Shown: positions 33,519 to 42,761, counted from the stretch's first letter. The stretch is 64,000 nucleotides of DNA from Pseudomonadota bacterium (GCA_023423655.1 JAFAFE010000006.1:868001-932000), one strand, 5' to 3'. Notes: generated by a model from the sequence alone, not told the origin. Program-made: numbers and translations.

Positions 33519-34313
33519 TTATTTGAGCGGAACTTCCTTAACCTTACCCGCCGGTTTGAGTTTGCTGTCCGTGATATGCCAGCGAAGCTGGATAGGTGTC
33601 GCTCCCGGCACATCATTGACGCGCCGCATCGTCACCGGCCCCACCATGTTGAAGGTACCGCCCGATTTTAACCGTCCATAAAGCTGCATCGGCACGGTCA
33701 CATAAATGGAGCCCGCCGCGCCTTCCGGATGTTGCGGGCCGCCGACCAGCGCATGGACTTCGCTATATTTGGCAAAGCTGTCGATAAAGGCCTGTTTGCT
33801 CATACCGCTGGATTTGCCGCTATCGCCCCACAGCGCAAAGGCGTCGCCATATTTGCCCTCTTCGAGCAGCGCGGCATAATTTTGCAGGCGCTGCGCCGCG
33901 CCTTGCGGGCCTTTGGGGTCGATCTTACCCTCCGCAACCGGCGTGCGGTCATCGGGAAGCCCGCCCACTTCGCCGGGCGCAGGCGGATCAAGCGCGGTTT
34001 CGCCTTTGGGTGCGGCGGGTGTCGTCGGGGGCGGTGTATCACCCGCCCCCTGCCCTTCCGGCGCAGTACTATTATCAGCAGACGCCGCGCCGCCAACCGA
34101 GGCGGCAGGGGTGGCCGTGTCCGGCGCTATAGTATCGAGCGTATCGCCCCTGCCATCCGACCCGTCCGGCGCGGGCGCGGCTTGCTGGTGGCAGGCGGCA
34201 AGCGCAAGGCTGCTCGATGCCGCGATGCCGAGCAGCGCCAAGCGCCGCAACGCACGGCCATCCGTATAAGGCGTGGGGCGAAAAAAGGCGGGCGTGGCTG
34301 ATATTCTGGTCAT
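33519..34313 (-). CDS. Hypothetical lipoprotein with disordered linker
   Basis: This 264-residue protein has a long N-region followed by the lipobox ALAACHQ, so it is probably lipidated. Residues about 45-130 are a Pro/Ala/Gly/Asp-rich disordered linker. The C-terminal 120 residues form a compact domain (QRLQNYAALLEEGKYGDAFALWGDSGKSSGMSKQAFIDSFAKY...VTVPMQLYGRLKSGG) with the look of an NTF2-like or DUF-type alpha+beta fold. No catalytic motif is visible. Divergent from the outer-membrane protein gene. Confidence 0.72.
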   Translation of the reverse strand: MTRISATPAFFRPTPYTDGRALRRLALLGIAASSSLALAACHQQAAPAPDGSDGRGDTLDTIAPDTATPAASVGGAASADNSTAPEGQGAGDTPPPTTPAAPKGETALDPPAPGEVGGLPDDRTPVAEGKIDPKGPQGAAQRLQNYAALLEEGKYGDAFALWGDSGKSSGMSKQAFIDSFAKYSEVHALVGGPQHPEGAAGSIYVTVPMQLYGRLKSGGTFNMVGPVTMRRVNDVPGATPIQLRWHITDSKLKPAGKVKEVPLK

Positions 34314-34919
34314 GGGGGATCAACGATTGCCTCAAGCACGCGGTTCCCGCGCATCGGCGCTTGTTCGGCGTATATTCCCGCTCCGTCCACCGCATTATAA
34401 AGCGTCTCGATCGACATAAAATGGTGGCGCGCGGACACCATCCTGCTTGCCGGTCACAGCGCCATTTCCGTTTATCGAAGTCCACGGCCCATCGCTCTCA
34501 ATACCGCATCCGCCTCATGCTGCATTGCACAATATTAATCTGCGTTAAGCCGAACCTCCCTCTGTTCATCTCCCGTTTATCGCAGATTTATGTGAGGTTA
34601 AGAAACTGTTGCCCTAAAGAGACAGTTTCGCCGCTTTTGCTGCAATGCAATAAATGCGACGGGTTGAAGGAAACTTCCGCGGCCCCATATCGTTTGTACA
34701 GTATCGACCGCCGTGACACTTGGTGCGCAATTTACCCCCGCGCCAACTAACGGTCGGCGGCGACTATGGTTCTTCTGTCACTCGCCAAAAGAGTGGCGCC
34801 GGAAAGGCTCCTTTAAAAGGGCGTTCCGGCGGACGGGAGAGCTGTGCTTGCTAACCGGGCGCCCGGTCCGACAGCCGGATCAGTGCCCGCTACGATGAAG
34901 AAAGTATAAGGATATTTTT
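34314..34919. promoter_or_regulatory. 606-bp region upstream of the broken outer-membrane protein gene
   Basis: No gene is supported here. Just upstream of the porin ATG there are several possible stem-loops (for example GCCGGAA near 34799 with TTCCGGC near 34826, and GGGCGCCCG near 34857). This suggests a long structured 5' leader for the porin gene. I could not match it to a known riboswitch. Confidence 0.35.
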
Positions 34920-35567
34920 ATGCGTAAGACATTTTTGGCTCCGCTCTCGGCCGTCGCTGCAACGCTTGCTTTTGCTGTGCCGGGCGTAGCAATGGCCTAG
35001 GATACTACGGAAACCGCTACCACCTATGAAGCCGAACCGACCGCCCCCGACGGCACCAAGGCGTTCGGCATCGAACCCTATATCGGCATCCAGGGCGGCC
35101 ATGCGATGTTTGACCGCGATACCACGGGATCGGACATTTATCCCAAGGCTAATGGCGGCAAATATAGCGGCACCTTGGTTGAAGGCGTTGCCGGTGTGAA
35201 TGTGCCGCTCGGTCCCGTCTTTGTCGGTGTTGAAGGCAGCGTTGCCAAGGGCGTCGCAGGCGACATTAACTGGCAATATGGCGTTGCTGGCCGTGCCGGT
35301 GTCCGTGCGGGCGAAAGCGGCATGATCTACGGCAAATATGGCCGCGAATGGGTCACGTTCGACCGCGACAATGTTGGTCGTCCCGCTATGAAACCCGGCG
35401 AAAAGTCGATCGGCAACCCCGTTTATGGCGTGGGTGTCGAGGTCGGCCCCAAGGATATTGGCCTTGGCGGGGTGACGGGCAATTCGGGCATCCGCCTGCG
35501 CCTCGAAGCCAATACCACCGACTTTAACTCGATCCGCCCGATGGGCGGCGTGGTGATGCACTTCTAA
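34920..35567 (+). pseudogene. Outer-membrane beta-barrel protein gene with in-frame amber codon
   Basis: From ATG 34920 the frame encodes a good signal peptide (MRKTFLAPLSAVAATLAFAV...VAMA), then a TAG at 34998-35000, then continues in the same frame to 35567. The downstream part (IEPYIGIQGGHAMFDRD, GPVFVGVEGSVAKG, AGVRAGESGMIYGKYG) is an OmpA-membrane/porin-like eight-strand barrel with a terminal VVMHF. The amber replaces the residue after the signal cleavage site, where CAG (Gln) is expected, so one C-to-T change explains it. The rest has no further lesion. Either a very young pseudogene, a read-through case, or a sequence error. Confidence 0.85.
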
Positions 35568-35594
35568 AACTCTGCACGCATCATCGCTAAAGAA

Positions 35595-35628
35595 AAGGCC
35601 GCTTCCCGCAAAGGAGGCGGCCTTTTTT
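35595..35628 (+). terminator. Terminator of the outer-membrane protein gene
   Basis: AAGGCCGC (35595-35602) pairs with GCGGCCTT (35617-35624), followed by a run of T. Confidence 0.9.
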
Positions 35629-35749
35629 GTATTTTCGTTCAGGGATTTAAGCGCTTGGTCGGCGCTATGCAAACCATCAAATGACGCTTGCCCGTTGCCA
35701 TGTCCGTCGCCATAATTCGCGATAGCATAGCCAAGGCGGAGGGGACGGG

Positions 35750-37024
35750 ATGCAGTATATTGCCCACGGAGCGGACAAAAGCAGCGCATGGATTGGACTG
35801 TGCTTGGCGCTGATGCTGCTTGCCACATTGTTTTCAGGAACGCCCGCGCGGGCGGACACGCCTCAAATGGAGCGGGTCATCCTGCGCTGCCAGATGGAGG
35901 GCAGCAGCCGGGAAGCCACGATTGCCCTTGCCGGGACGCAGGCCATTTACCGCTTTGGCACGCCGGGACAAGCGCCCGAATTAACCTTGCGCGAGCGGCT
36001 GATGGACTTGGACTATCGCCGTGCGCGGGGCATCGGTTCGACGATTGATGAAACTATCACATTCCGCAACCAAGACACTTTTTATCGCTTCACCACCGGG
36101 TTCCGGGACAAGCTTCAACCCGACCCGACCGCTTACCACCGATTTGGCCATGTGACCGTCAGCCGTGCGGGCAAAATATTGGCCAAGCTTGTCTGCCGCG
36201 AAGCGACTATCGAGCGTATCCCCGAAAAACTGACGCAAGTCATGATTGCCGAGGGCCGCAAGACCGATTCGACCGGGGAGACCTTCCCCAATTATACGAT
36301 CCAATATCCCGCACCCGCGCGTCAATCGCCGCCATGCGAACAGACGTTCAACGTCGATAGCTGCTGGAGCCGCGGGGCCGAGATGGAGCGGTCGGGCGAC
36401 CTCGCCGCCGCCTTGGGCCATTATGATATGTCCTGCGCTGCCAAATTTAACACGGCGGGTTGCTATGATGCGGGCAAATTTTATTTGCACAACCGGCAGC
36501 TGCGCAATTATGCCCGCGCGCAGGATCGCTTTACCCGTGCATGCGACGGAACCGATCCCGGCGAAGGCCCTTATGCGTGTAAATATCTTGGCTGGATGGC
36601 GCTCACCGGCACCGGGATGCCGCGTGATTATGACAAGGCATGGAGCCTGCTCGCACGAGCCTGTTTTCTCCATAATGATGTTTTGATGATCGACGCGGAA
36701 GGCTGTCATTTCTTCGCGCAAACCGCATTGGAAAAATACGGGCAGGCCCCCAAGCATCGCGATATGGCCAATTATGCGGCCTATATTGCGCTCGCAATGG
36801 GGTGCAGCGACAATGCGCAAACCGTGTGTGCAGAAGGCCGCGCGCTCTACCAAAGGGAAGCCGCGCGCAACGCCCGCTGGCTCAAGCAATGCGCCAAGGA
36901 CGCATCCGATCGCAGCACGCAATTTTCCTGCGCTGCCTTGATAGAGTATGACAAAAATTATGATGTGTCACAGGCTAAGCGGCGCGTGCTCAACAGCCTG
37001 TTTCTGCGCGCCATCGACAGTTAG
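35750..37024 (+). CDS. Exported Sel1-like repeat protein
   Basis: This is a 424-residue secreted protein. A signal peptide (LALMLLATLFSGTPARA) is followed by a beta-rich N-terminal domain to about residue 190. Then come tetratricopeptide/Sel1-like helical repeats to about 400, each with Cys pairs (CAAKFNTAGCYDAGKFYL, CDGTDPGEGPYACKYLGWMALTG, CFLHNDVLMIDAEGCHF). The paired cysteines recall Helicobacter Hcp-type disulphide-stabilised repeats, and suggest a periplasmic or outer location. It is probably a protein-interaction scaffold. I cannot assign a partner. Confidence 0.75.
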   Translation: MQYIAHGADKSSAWIGLCLALMLLATLFSGTPARADTPQMERVILRCQMEGSSREATIALAGTQAIYRFGTPGQAPELTLRERLMDLDYRRARGIGSTIDETITFRNQDTFYRFTTGFRDKLQPDPTAYHRFGHVTVSRAGKILAKLVCREATIERIPEKLTQVMIAEGRKTDSTGETFPNYTIQYPAPARQSPPCEQTFNVDSCWSRGAEMERSGDLAAALGHYDMSCAAKFNTAGCYDAGKFYLHNRQLRNYARAQDRFTRACDGTDPGEGPYACKYLGWMALTGTGMPRDYDKAWSLLARACFLHNDVLMIDAEGCHFFAQTALEKYGQAPKHRDMANYAAYIALAMGCSDNAQTVCAEGRALYQREAARNARWLKQCAKDASDRSTQFSCAALIEYDKNYDVSQAKRRVLNSLFLRAIDS

Positions 37025-37132
37025 CGCCGGTTGGTCGGGAAGCGCGGCGGCACCCTCGCGCCATCATCGGGCAAAAAAGCCCGCGCCTTGGCTACCACCT
37101 TATCCGAATTAAATATTGGCCGAAAAATAAAT

Positions 37133-37165
37133 GGTGGCGGACAGGCGTTGGCCCTGTCCGCCACC
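37133..37165 (-). terminator. Distal terminator-like hairpin, leftward
   Basis: A perfect 13-bp stem (GGTGGCGGACAGG and complement, loop of 7) is followed on the minus strand by ATTTATTTTT. It would stop leftward transcripts from gdhA. Confidence 0.75.
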
Positions 37166-37186
37166 GGATCCCCCTGTCCGGAAAAA

Positions 37187-37214
37187 AGAGCGCAAAAAAG
37201 GTGGGTGCGCTCTT
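37187..37214 (-). terminator. Proximal terminator of gdhA, leftward
   Basis: On the minus strand AAGAGCGC and GCGCTCTT enclose a 12-nt loop and are followed by TTTT. With the hairpin at 37133 it forms a double terminator about 200 nt after gdhA. The rest of the 37025-37388 gap shows no gene. Confidence 0.75.
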
Positions 37215-37388
37215 GGTTTTCGTCTCCATTCAGGCTGTCGGGAAGCATGACCAGTTGCTGCCCGCCTGTATAGGATAAAAGCGACATTATGCCGCCTTTA
37301 TGACGGGGAATCCATGACTTAGCAGCACATTGGTCCGTTAGGCGCCGCAAGGCGCGGGCGTGCCGCTATCTGTCAAAAAAGCCCCGTC

Positions 37389-38738
37389 CTAAATCACCCC
37401 CAGCGAGCGCATCGCTTCGGCAACGCGCACGAAACCGGCGATATTCGCGCCCAGCACATAATTGCCCGGCGAGCTATATTCGTCGGCGGTTTCCCAGCAG
37501 CGGTCATGAATGTCGCGCATAATCTGCGCGAGCCTTTCTTCGGTCTGCTCGAACGACCAGCTATCGCGTGACGCATTTTGCTGCATTTCGAGCGCCGAAG
37601 TCGCAACCCCGCCCGCATTGGCCGCCTTGCCCGGCGCGAACATCACGCCCGCTTGCTGGAACAATTCGACCGCATCGGGGGTCGAGGGCATGTTTGCGCC
37701 CTCGCCGACCACCTTCACGCCATTTTTGACGAGCGTTGCAGCATCCTTGCCGGTCAGTTCGTTTTGCGTCGCGCACGGGAGCGCAATGTCGCACGGCACA
37801 TCCCAGATGGTACCGCCTTCGACATAATGGGCGCGGCCGCCGCGTAAGGCCGGATATTCGGAGAGCCGCTCGCGGCGCACTTCTTTGATTTCTTTAAGGA
37901 GGTCGAGGTCAATGCCGTCTTCATCAACGACATAGCCGTTTGAGTCCGAGCAAGCGATGACCTTGCCGCCAAATTCAAGGATTTTTTCCGCGGCATAAAT
38001 GGCGACATTGCCCGATCCCGAAACGATCACGCGCTTGCCTTCCATCGTATCCTTCTTGGTCGCAAGCATTTGCTGGACGAAATAGACAAGCCCGTATCCG
38101 GTCGCTTCGGTGCGCGCGCGCGACCCGCCATAGACCAGGCCTTTGCCGGTGAGGACGCCCGCTTCATAGCGGTTGGTGAGCCGTTTATACTGGCCGAACA
38201 TATAACCGATTTCGCGCCCGCCAACGCCGATATCGCCCGCCGGAACGTCGGTATATTCACCCAGATGGCGCTGTAATTCGGTCATGAACGCCTGACAGAA
38301 GCGCATGATTTCGCCATCCGAGCGGCCACGCGGGTTGAAATCCGACCCGCCCTTGCCGCCGCCGATCGGCATCCCCGACAGCGCATTTTTGAAAATCTGT
38401 TCAAAGCCCAGAAATTTGATGATGCCCAGATTGACCGACGGGTGGAACCGGATGCCGCCCTTATAGGGGCCGAGCGCGGAGTTGAACTGCACGCGGAAAC
38501 CGCGGTTAATCTGCACCTGCCCCGCATCATCGACCCACGGCACACGGAAAATAATCTGGCGTTCGGGTTCACAAATCCGCTCGATCAGCGCATGGTCGGC
38601 ATAGTCGGGATGTTTGGCAACGACGCGGCCCAGACTTTCCAGCACTTCGCGCACCGCTTGATGAAATTCCGCCTCGCCCGCATTTCGGCGTAATACTTCG
38701 TCCAGAACGGGCTGCAATTTTTCATCAATCTTGCTCAA
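37389..38738 (-). CDS. gdhA: NADP-type glutamate dehydrogenase
   Basis: GdhA interconverts 2-oxoglutarate plus ammonia and glutamate; hexameric NADP enzymes of this type mostly assimilate ammonia. The protein shows GPYKGGIRFHPSVNLGIIKFLGFEQIFKNAL (substrate lysine region), GGGKGGSDFNPRGRSD, PAGDIGVGGREIG and the nucleotide loop GSGNVAIYAAEK. I choose TTG 38738: GGAGG lies 5 nt upstream and the resulting 449 residues match the usual 445-450. The longer ATG frame (38780 or 38798) adds a non-family N-terminus. Two TTGTCCGG repeats lie upstream. Confidence 0.93.
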   Translation of the reverse strand: MSKIDEKLQPVLDEVLRRNAGEAEFHQAVREVLESLGRVVAKHPDYADHALIERICEPERQIIFRVPWVDDAGQVQINRGFRVQFNSALGPYKGGIRFHPSVNLGIIKFLGFEQIFKNALSGMPIGGGKGGSDFNPRGRSDGEIMRFCQAFMTELQRHLGEYTDVPAGDIGVGGREIGYMFGQYKRLTNRYEAGVLTGKGLVYGGSRARTEATGYGLVYFVQQMLATKKDTMEGKRVIVSGSGNVAIYAAEKILEFGGKVIACSDSNGYVVDEDGIDLDLLKEIKEVRRERLSEYPALRGGRAHYVEGGTIWDVPCDIALPCATQNELTGKDAATLVKNGVKVVGEGANMPSTPDAVELFQQAGVMFAPGKAANAGGVATSALEMQQNASRDSWSFEQTEERLAQIMRDIHDRCWETADEYSSPGNYVLGANIAGFVRVAEAMRSLGVI

Positions 38739-38914
38739 AACGACCTCCAAACGATAAGATTCGGTCGCCCTTTGGACCATAAAGCCCCTGCTTCGCAACC
38801 CGTCGCATCAAAATGATGCCAAAATATAGGCGATGGAAATGGATAGTTTCCGTTAGGAATTGCACGGAAAATTGCCTGTTTTTAAGCGTGCGTAAAAATA
38901 TATTTTACCCTTAG

Positions 38915-38941
38915 TTGTCCGGACATATTTCACTTGTCCGG
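38915..38941. promoter_or_regulatory. Direct repeat upstream of gdhA
   Basis: TTGTCCGG occurs at 38915-38922 and 38934-38941, a 19-bp period (about two helical turns). It lies in the gap that carries the gdhA promoter and could be a regulator site. Confidence 0.4.
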
Positions 38942-38958
38942 TTGCGGCCATGCGAAAA

Positions 38959-38989
38959 GGGGCGCAGAAGCCTGTTGCCTCTGCGCCCC
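38959..38989 (-). terminator. Terminator of the FMN reductase gene
   Basis: GGGGCGCAGA and TCTGCGCCCC form a 10-bp stem followed on the minus strand by TTTT, 34 nt after the stop at 39023. Confidence 0.85.
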
Positions 38990-39022
38990 ATTTAACCTGG
39001 ATTATGCCCGTTTATCCGCTGA

Positions 39023-39592
39023 TCAGGCGTGCGCCTTCCGGTGACGTTCGACATATTCGACGAAGCGGTCGATGAAAAGCTGGAAGAAGGCTTTGCTATT
39101 GTCCGAAACAAATTCGCCACTGTCGTCGAACAGGCCGAATGCGTTGCCGACATAGGCTTCGGGCTGGGTCATCACCGGCATTTCAAAGAAGGACAATGCC
39201 TGACGCACATGATGGTTCGCGCCGAACCCGCCGAGCGCTCCGGGGGACAGGCTCATGACCGCAGCAGCCTTGCCGTTCCACACGGCCTCGCCATAAGGCC
39301 GCGATCCGACATCAATCGCATTTTTGAGCGCGCCGGGGAGCGAGCGGTTATATTCGGGCGTCACGAACAGCACCGCATCATGCGCGGCAATTTCTTCACG
39401 AAAGCGCGTCCAGCTTTCGGGCGCGCCAGCGGCTTCGACATCTTCATTGTAAAGCGGCAGGTCGCCGATTTCGACAATGTCGAGCGTCGCATGGGCGGGC
39501 GCAATCTTCGCCAGCACCTGCGCGGCTTTACGGCTGACCGAATCCTTGCGCAGGCTGCCAATGACTACGGCGATTTTGACGGGGTTCGACAT
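39023..39592 (-). CDS. NADPH-dependent FMN reductase / flavodoxin-fold quinone reductase
   Basis: This 189-residue flavodoxin-fold enzyme is of the NADPH-dependent FMN reductase family; such proteins reduce quinones, azo dyes or chromate. It has the FMN phosphate loop GSLRKDSVSRKAA, the PEYNRSLPGALKNAIDVGSR loop characteristic of the family, and SLSPGALGGFGANHHVRQ. Start at 39592 has an AAGGAA site. It is followed upstream by a repeat element and then the pirin gene on the same strand, with a divergent LysR regulator beyond, so all three may form one redox-stress unit. Confidence 0.9.
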   Translation of the reverse strand: MSNPVKIAVVIGSLRKDSVSRKAAQVLAKIAPAHATLDIVEIGDLPLYNEDVEAAGAPESWTRFREEIAAHDAVLFVTPEYNRSLPGALKNAIDVGSRPYGEAVWNGKAAAVMSLSPGALGGFGANHHVRQALSFFEMPVMTQPEAYVGNAFGLFDDSGEFVSDNSKAFFQLFIDRFVEYVERHRKAHA

Positions 39593-39664
39593 GGGATGAG
39601 GTTCCTTGCTTTTGTTTTGGTTGGGAGTGGGTTGGGAGTGGATGAGGATGAAGCGCCGCATAAT

Positions 39665-39806
39665 CCCCTCCCGCCCGCGGGAGGGGCAACGGAGCCTTAA
39701 TGAGCGTAAGCGAATTTAGGCGCAGTCGGGGAGGGCTTTGGTTTACGCAGGAGTATCTGCTGTATTCGACAGGCCCTCCCCCAACCCCTCCCGTAAACGG
39801 GAGGGG
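39665..39806. repeat. 142-bp palindrome-ended intergenic element (family with 19047-19193)
   Basis: End hairpins at 39665-39686 and 39785-39806 are CCCCTCCC/GGGAGGGG stems. An internal 9-bp inverted repeat joins 39728-39736 to 39773-39781. CAACGGAG follows the left hairpin, as in 19047-19193. It lies between the pirin and FMN reductase genes. Confidence 0.8.
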
Positions 39807-39813
39807 AGAATTA

Positions 39814-40512
39814 CTACCGTGCATCCACCAAAACCAATTCGCTGTCTTCCAGCGCGGTGATGGTGACGCTTGCCTGTCCGGTAATGGCGATGCCGTCGCG
39901 GGCAACCGCTTCGACATCGGCCACTTTGACCTTGCCGGTCGCGGGCACCAGATAGAGGTGGCGGCTGGCATTGGTGTCATAAGTGACGCTGTCGCCCGCC
40001 TTGATGGTCGCCCCCAGAACGCGGGCGTCGGTGCGGATCGGCAGCGCGCTGTCGTCGCCCTTGATGCCCGATGCCAGCGTCACAAATTTGCCGGCCCGGT
40101 CGCCTTTGGGGAAAGGCTGGGCACCCCAATGCGGTTCACCGCCGCGCTCGTCGGGAATGATCCAGATCTGGAAAATCTGGGTGTCTTCATCTTCCAGATT
40201 ATATTCCGAATGGGCGATGCCGTTGCCTGCCGACATGACCTGCACGTCGCCCGCTTCGGTGCGGCCTTTATTGCCCTGATTATCCTCATGGGTAATCGCG
40301 CCTTTGCGAACATAAGTGATGATTTCCATGTCCCGGTGCGGGTGCGGCGGAAAGCCGGTTTTGGGCGCAATCGTGTCATCATTCCACACGCGCAACTGCC
40401 CCCAATTGGTCCGCGCCGGATCATGATAATCGGCGAAAGAAAAATGGTGATGTGCATCGAGCCAGCCATGATTGGCCGCGCCGAGGCTGTTAAAAGGGCG
40501 ATGTTCAATCAT
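39814..40512 (-). CDS. Pirin family protein (YhhW-like)
   Basis: This bicupin iron protein of 232 residues is of the pirin family; some members have quercetin 2,3-dioxygenase activity. The N-terminal cupin keeps the metal ligands in HPHRDMEIITYV (two His) and in AGNGIAHSEYN (His), with GDVQVM between. The C-terminal cupin has lost such ligands, as is usual. It is divergent from the lysR gene, 138 nt apart, a layout that normally means LysR control of the pirin. Confidence 0.93.
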   Translation of the reverse strand: MIEHRPFNSLGAANHGWLDAHHHFSFADYHDPARTNWGQLRVWNDDTIAPKTGFPPHPHRDMEIITYVRKGAITHEDNQGNKGRTEAGDVQVMSAGNGIAHSEYNLEDEDTQIFQIWIIPDERGGEPHWGAQPFPKGDRAGKFVTLASGIKGDDSALPIRTDARVLGATIKAGDSVTYDTNASRHLYLVPATGKVKVADVEAVARDGIAITGQASVTITALEDSELVLVDAR

Positions 40513-40650
40513 AATATTGCTCCTTACTTAGCCCCTCCCCGTCAATGTCGGGGTGGCTTGTGTTGGCCCCTAATTGGCAGTTGAAGAGCAATCTGAAAAC
40601 TGCGATAAAACGCGACATAATGTTCAAATTAGTCGAATGAAGGTAAAGCC

Positions 40651-41562
40651 ATGGATGTCGGCCAACCCACGCTGGACCAATTGCGCATCTTCCTCGCCGT
40701 TGCCGATGAGGGGAGTTTCAACGCGGCCGCGCGCAAGCTCGGCCGGGCGCTGTCGGTCGTAAGCTATGGCATTTCGACCCTGGAGGCGCAGCTTGGCGTC
40801 ATGCTGTTCGACCGTGAAGGGTCGCGCCGTCCGGTGCTGACCGATGCGGGCCGCGCGCTGCTAGCCGATGCGCGCGGGGTGACGGACGAGGCCGACGGGC
40901 TGGTCGCGCGCGCACGCGGCATCCGGCAGGGCCTCGAAACCGAAGTCTCGCTTGCGGTCGATGTCATGGTGCCGATGAAGATGATTGCGAGCGTGATGCG
41001 CGATTTCCAGTTTGCGTTTCCGATCACCAATTTGCGGCTCCATGTCGAAGCCTTGGGCGCGGTGGCGGCACTGGTAGCGGAAGGCCGCGCCGATCTCGCT
41101 ATCTCCGGCCCCGATATGATCGCGATTGCAGGCATGGACCGGCGACAGGTCGGCGCGGTCGAGCTGGTGCCAGTCGCCGCCCCCGCCCATCCGCTCGCGC
41201 GCGCCGGAAAGGAAGGCCAGATTGCGCCGGGGGCGACCGCGCAACATCTGCAATTGGTGCTGACCGACCGCTCCCCGCTCACCGAAGGCCGCGATTTTTC
41301 GGTGCTAAGCCCGCGCACCTGGCGGCTGGCCGACCTTGGTGCCAAACATGCGCTGCTGCTCGAAGGCATTGGTTGGGGCAATATGCCGCGCCATATGGTC
41401 GAAGAGGATCTTGCCGCTGGTCGGCTGGTCGAACTCGCGCTCCCCGAAGCCGGTCCCGTCCATTACCGCCTCTATGCCCTATGGCGCAAAGACGCCCGCC
41501 CCGGCCCCGCCACAAGCTGGCTCCTCGACACAATTATCGCGCGCTGTGCGGAGGGGGCTTAG
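40651..41562 (+). CDS. LysR family transcriptional regulator
   Basis: This 303-residue regulator has an N-terminal winged helix-turn-helix at about 6-65 (LRIFLAVADEGSFNAAARKLGRALSVVSYGISTLEAQLGV) and a C-terminal periplasmic-binding-like effector domain. It lies divergent from the pirin gene and probably controls pirin and the FMN reductase. Its last 13 codons, from 41514, are repeated as DNA at 42930-42970, on the far side of the serine protease gene. Its stop overlaps the convergent protease stop by 4 nt. Confidence 0.93.
   Translation: MDVGQPTLDQLRIFLAVADEGSFNAAARKLGRALSVVSYGISTLEAQLGVMLFDREGSRRPVLTDAGRALLADARGVTDEADGLVARARGIRQGLETEVSLAVDVMVPMKMIASVMRDFQFAFPITNLRLHVEALGAVAALVAEGRADLAISGPDMIAIAGMDRRQVGAVELVPVAAPAHPLARAGKEGQIAPGATAQHLQLVLTDRSPLTEGRDFSVLSPRTWRLADLGAKHALLLEGIGWGNMPRHMVEEDLAAGRLVELALPEAGPVHYRLYALWRKDARPGPATSWLLDTIIARCAEGA
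41514..41554. repeat. 41-bp direct repeat, copy 1 (inside lysR 3' end)
   Basis: This stretch matches 42930-42970 at 39 of 41 positions, in the same orientation. The pair flanks the protease gene, and this copy encodes the lysR C-terminus. Confidence 0.9.
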
Positions 41563-42761
41563 GGGACTGTAAGTAATTCAAGGCCAACATCGCGAATACG
41601 GACTAGCGGCATAAATACTGCATCGTTTGGCGCACTCGGGCCCTCGTTGCTATGAACCCCCCAACCCTCTTGGAAAGTTTCGTTAAACCATGGTGCCCCG
41701 CTGTCTCCTTCTGACGATAGGTTCGCACCGGTTGAGCTTCGCACTTGAACAAATTTTCCGCCATCCCCAAGCATGTCTACATTGGTAGAGTAGATATTCC
41801 CACACGTTTTGAAAGTATATGCGCCATATTTACACACATATTCACCAACGACCATATAAGCTGGCGGATACATCGCAGTAATTTCCAAGGTAGCGGTTGC
41901 GCCATTTTTTTTGACATTTGATAGGACGTCATGGGTGCCTTTTGTATGCCATTGAAAGTCGTATGGCTGATAAATTGCGTAACGTTCCCCTACATAAGGA
42001 AGAGAAATACTGTCATGCCAAAGATTATTTTCACAGTGACCTGCCGTGAGAATATATCGATTATTGCTATTTCCGGATTGATAAACCGTAAACCCTGCTG
42101 AACAACTACCTTCATAGCCGTAAACCAAATCTCCACCAACTACTCTACTTTCGCCGTATCCGTTTCCTGGGGTCTTTATTTTTGTCTGCGGCGTGACTGT
42201 TACTCGGTCAAGACCGTCAATATCAGCAGCACTCAGCAAAACGGAAACCATCGCGGCGTCCTTATTTTCCACAAAGAGATCCAAGGTTCCGTCCGGCTTC
42301 AAGGTCGATTGGTACACGACCCCCGCTTTTCGCAAGGTATCACCGACGGCATTTTGCCGCGCTTTGGAAAGTCTCCAACTTTCTACCGCTGGCGCACCAA
42401 TATAGCCCTGACCTAAACCTAGTGCTTTGACCTTTGCACCGAAATCCCCGGTAAAGCGGATCACAACTGTGAATTCAGGTTTATGAATAACCTCAATGCC
42501 GCCAAAATCCTCAATAGAGGAGCTATGTAACTTGTCGGCTAAAATGCCCGCTTTACGCATGACTTTCATGCGACGAAGGGCTTCAGCAGCCGAAACACCA
42601 TATTCGCTTGCATAAAATTCAATTTGCGATTTCGCCTTGCTTGGTTCGGAAGAGGACGGAACGTCCTTGGGTAGCGGAGGTGCATCGTTCAATATTTGCG
42701 AAGATACGCTGATTGGAAAAAGCAAAGGCGCAACAATGAATAATTTAATTACCAGCTTCAC
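41559..42761 (-). CDS. Secreted trypsin-fold serine protease (S1, alpha-lytic-like)
   Basis: This exported protease has 400 residues. A signal peptide (LFIVAPLLFPISVSS) precedes a pro-region to about 200 and a chymotrypsin-fold domain with TAGHC (His242), probably Asp268 in YDFQWH, and the nucleophile in SEGDSGAPW (Ser354). Cysteine pairs 220/243 and 310/320 look like disulphides. The pro-region suggests folding as a zymogen. AAGGAT precedes the ATG. Codon use and base composition are strikingly AT-rich relative to both neighbours, and a 41-bp repeat of the lysR end flanks it, both signs of acquisition by transfer. Confidence 0.85.
   Translation of the reverse strand: MKLVIKLFIVAPLLFPISVSSQILNDAPPLPKDVPSSSEPSKAKSQIEFYASEYGVSAAEALRRMKVMRKAGILADKLHSSSIEDFGGIEVIHKPEFTVVIRFTGDFGAKVKALGLGQGYIGAPAVESWRLSKARQNAVGDTLRKAGVVYQSTLKPDGTLDLFVENKDAAMVSVLLSAADIDGLDRVTVTPQTKIKTPGNGYGESRVVGGDLVYGYEGSCSAGFTVYQSGNSNNRYILTAGHCENNLWHDSISLPYVGERYAIYQPYDFQWHTKGTHDVLSNVKKNGATATLEITAMYPPAYMVVGEYVCKYGAYTFKTCGNIYSTNVDMLGDGGKFVQVRSSTGANLSSEGDSGAPWFNETFQEGWGVHSNEGPSAPNDAVFMPLVRIRDVGLELLTVP

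Noticed and set aside
34780..34900. Glycine riboswitch-like GGGAGAG
   Set aside because: The remaining conserved aptamer segments are missing, so the match is only a short coincidence.
37021..37350. 109-codon leftward frame after gdhA
   Set aside because: It reads straight through two strong terminator hairpins and has no plausible ribosome site.
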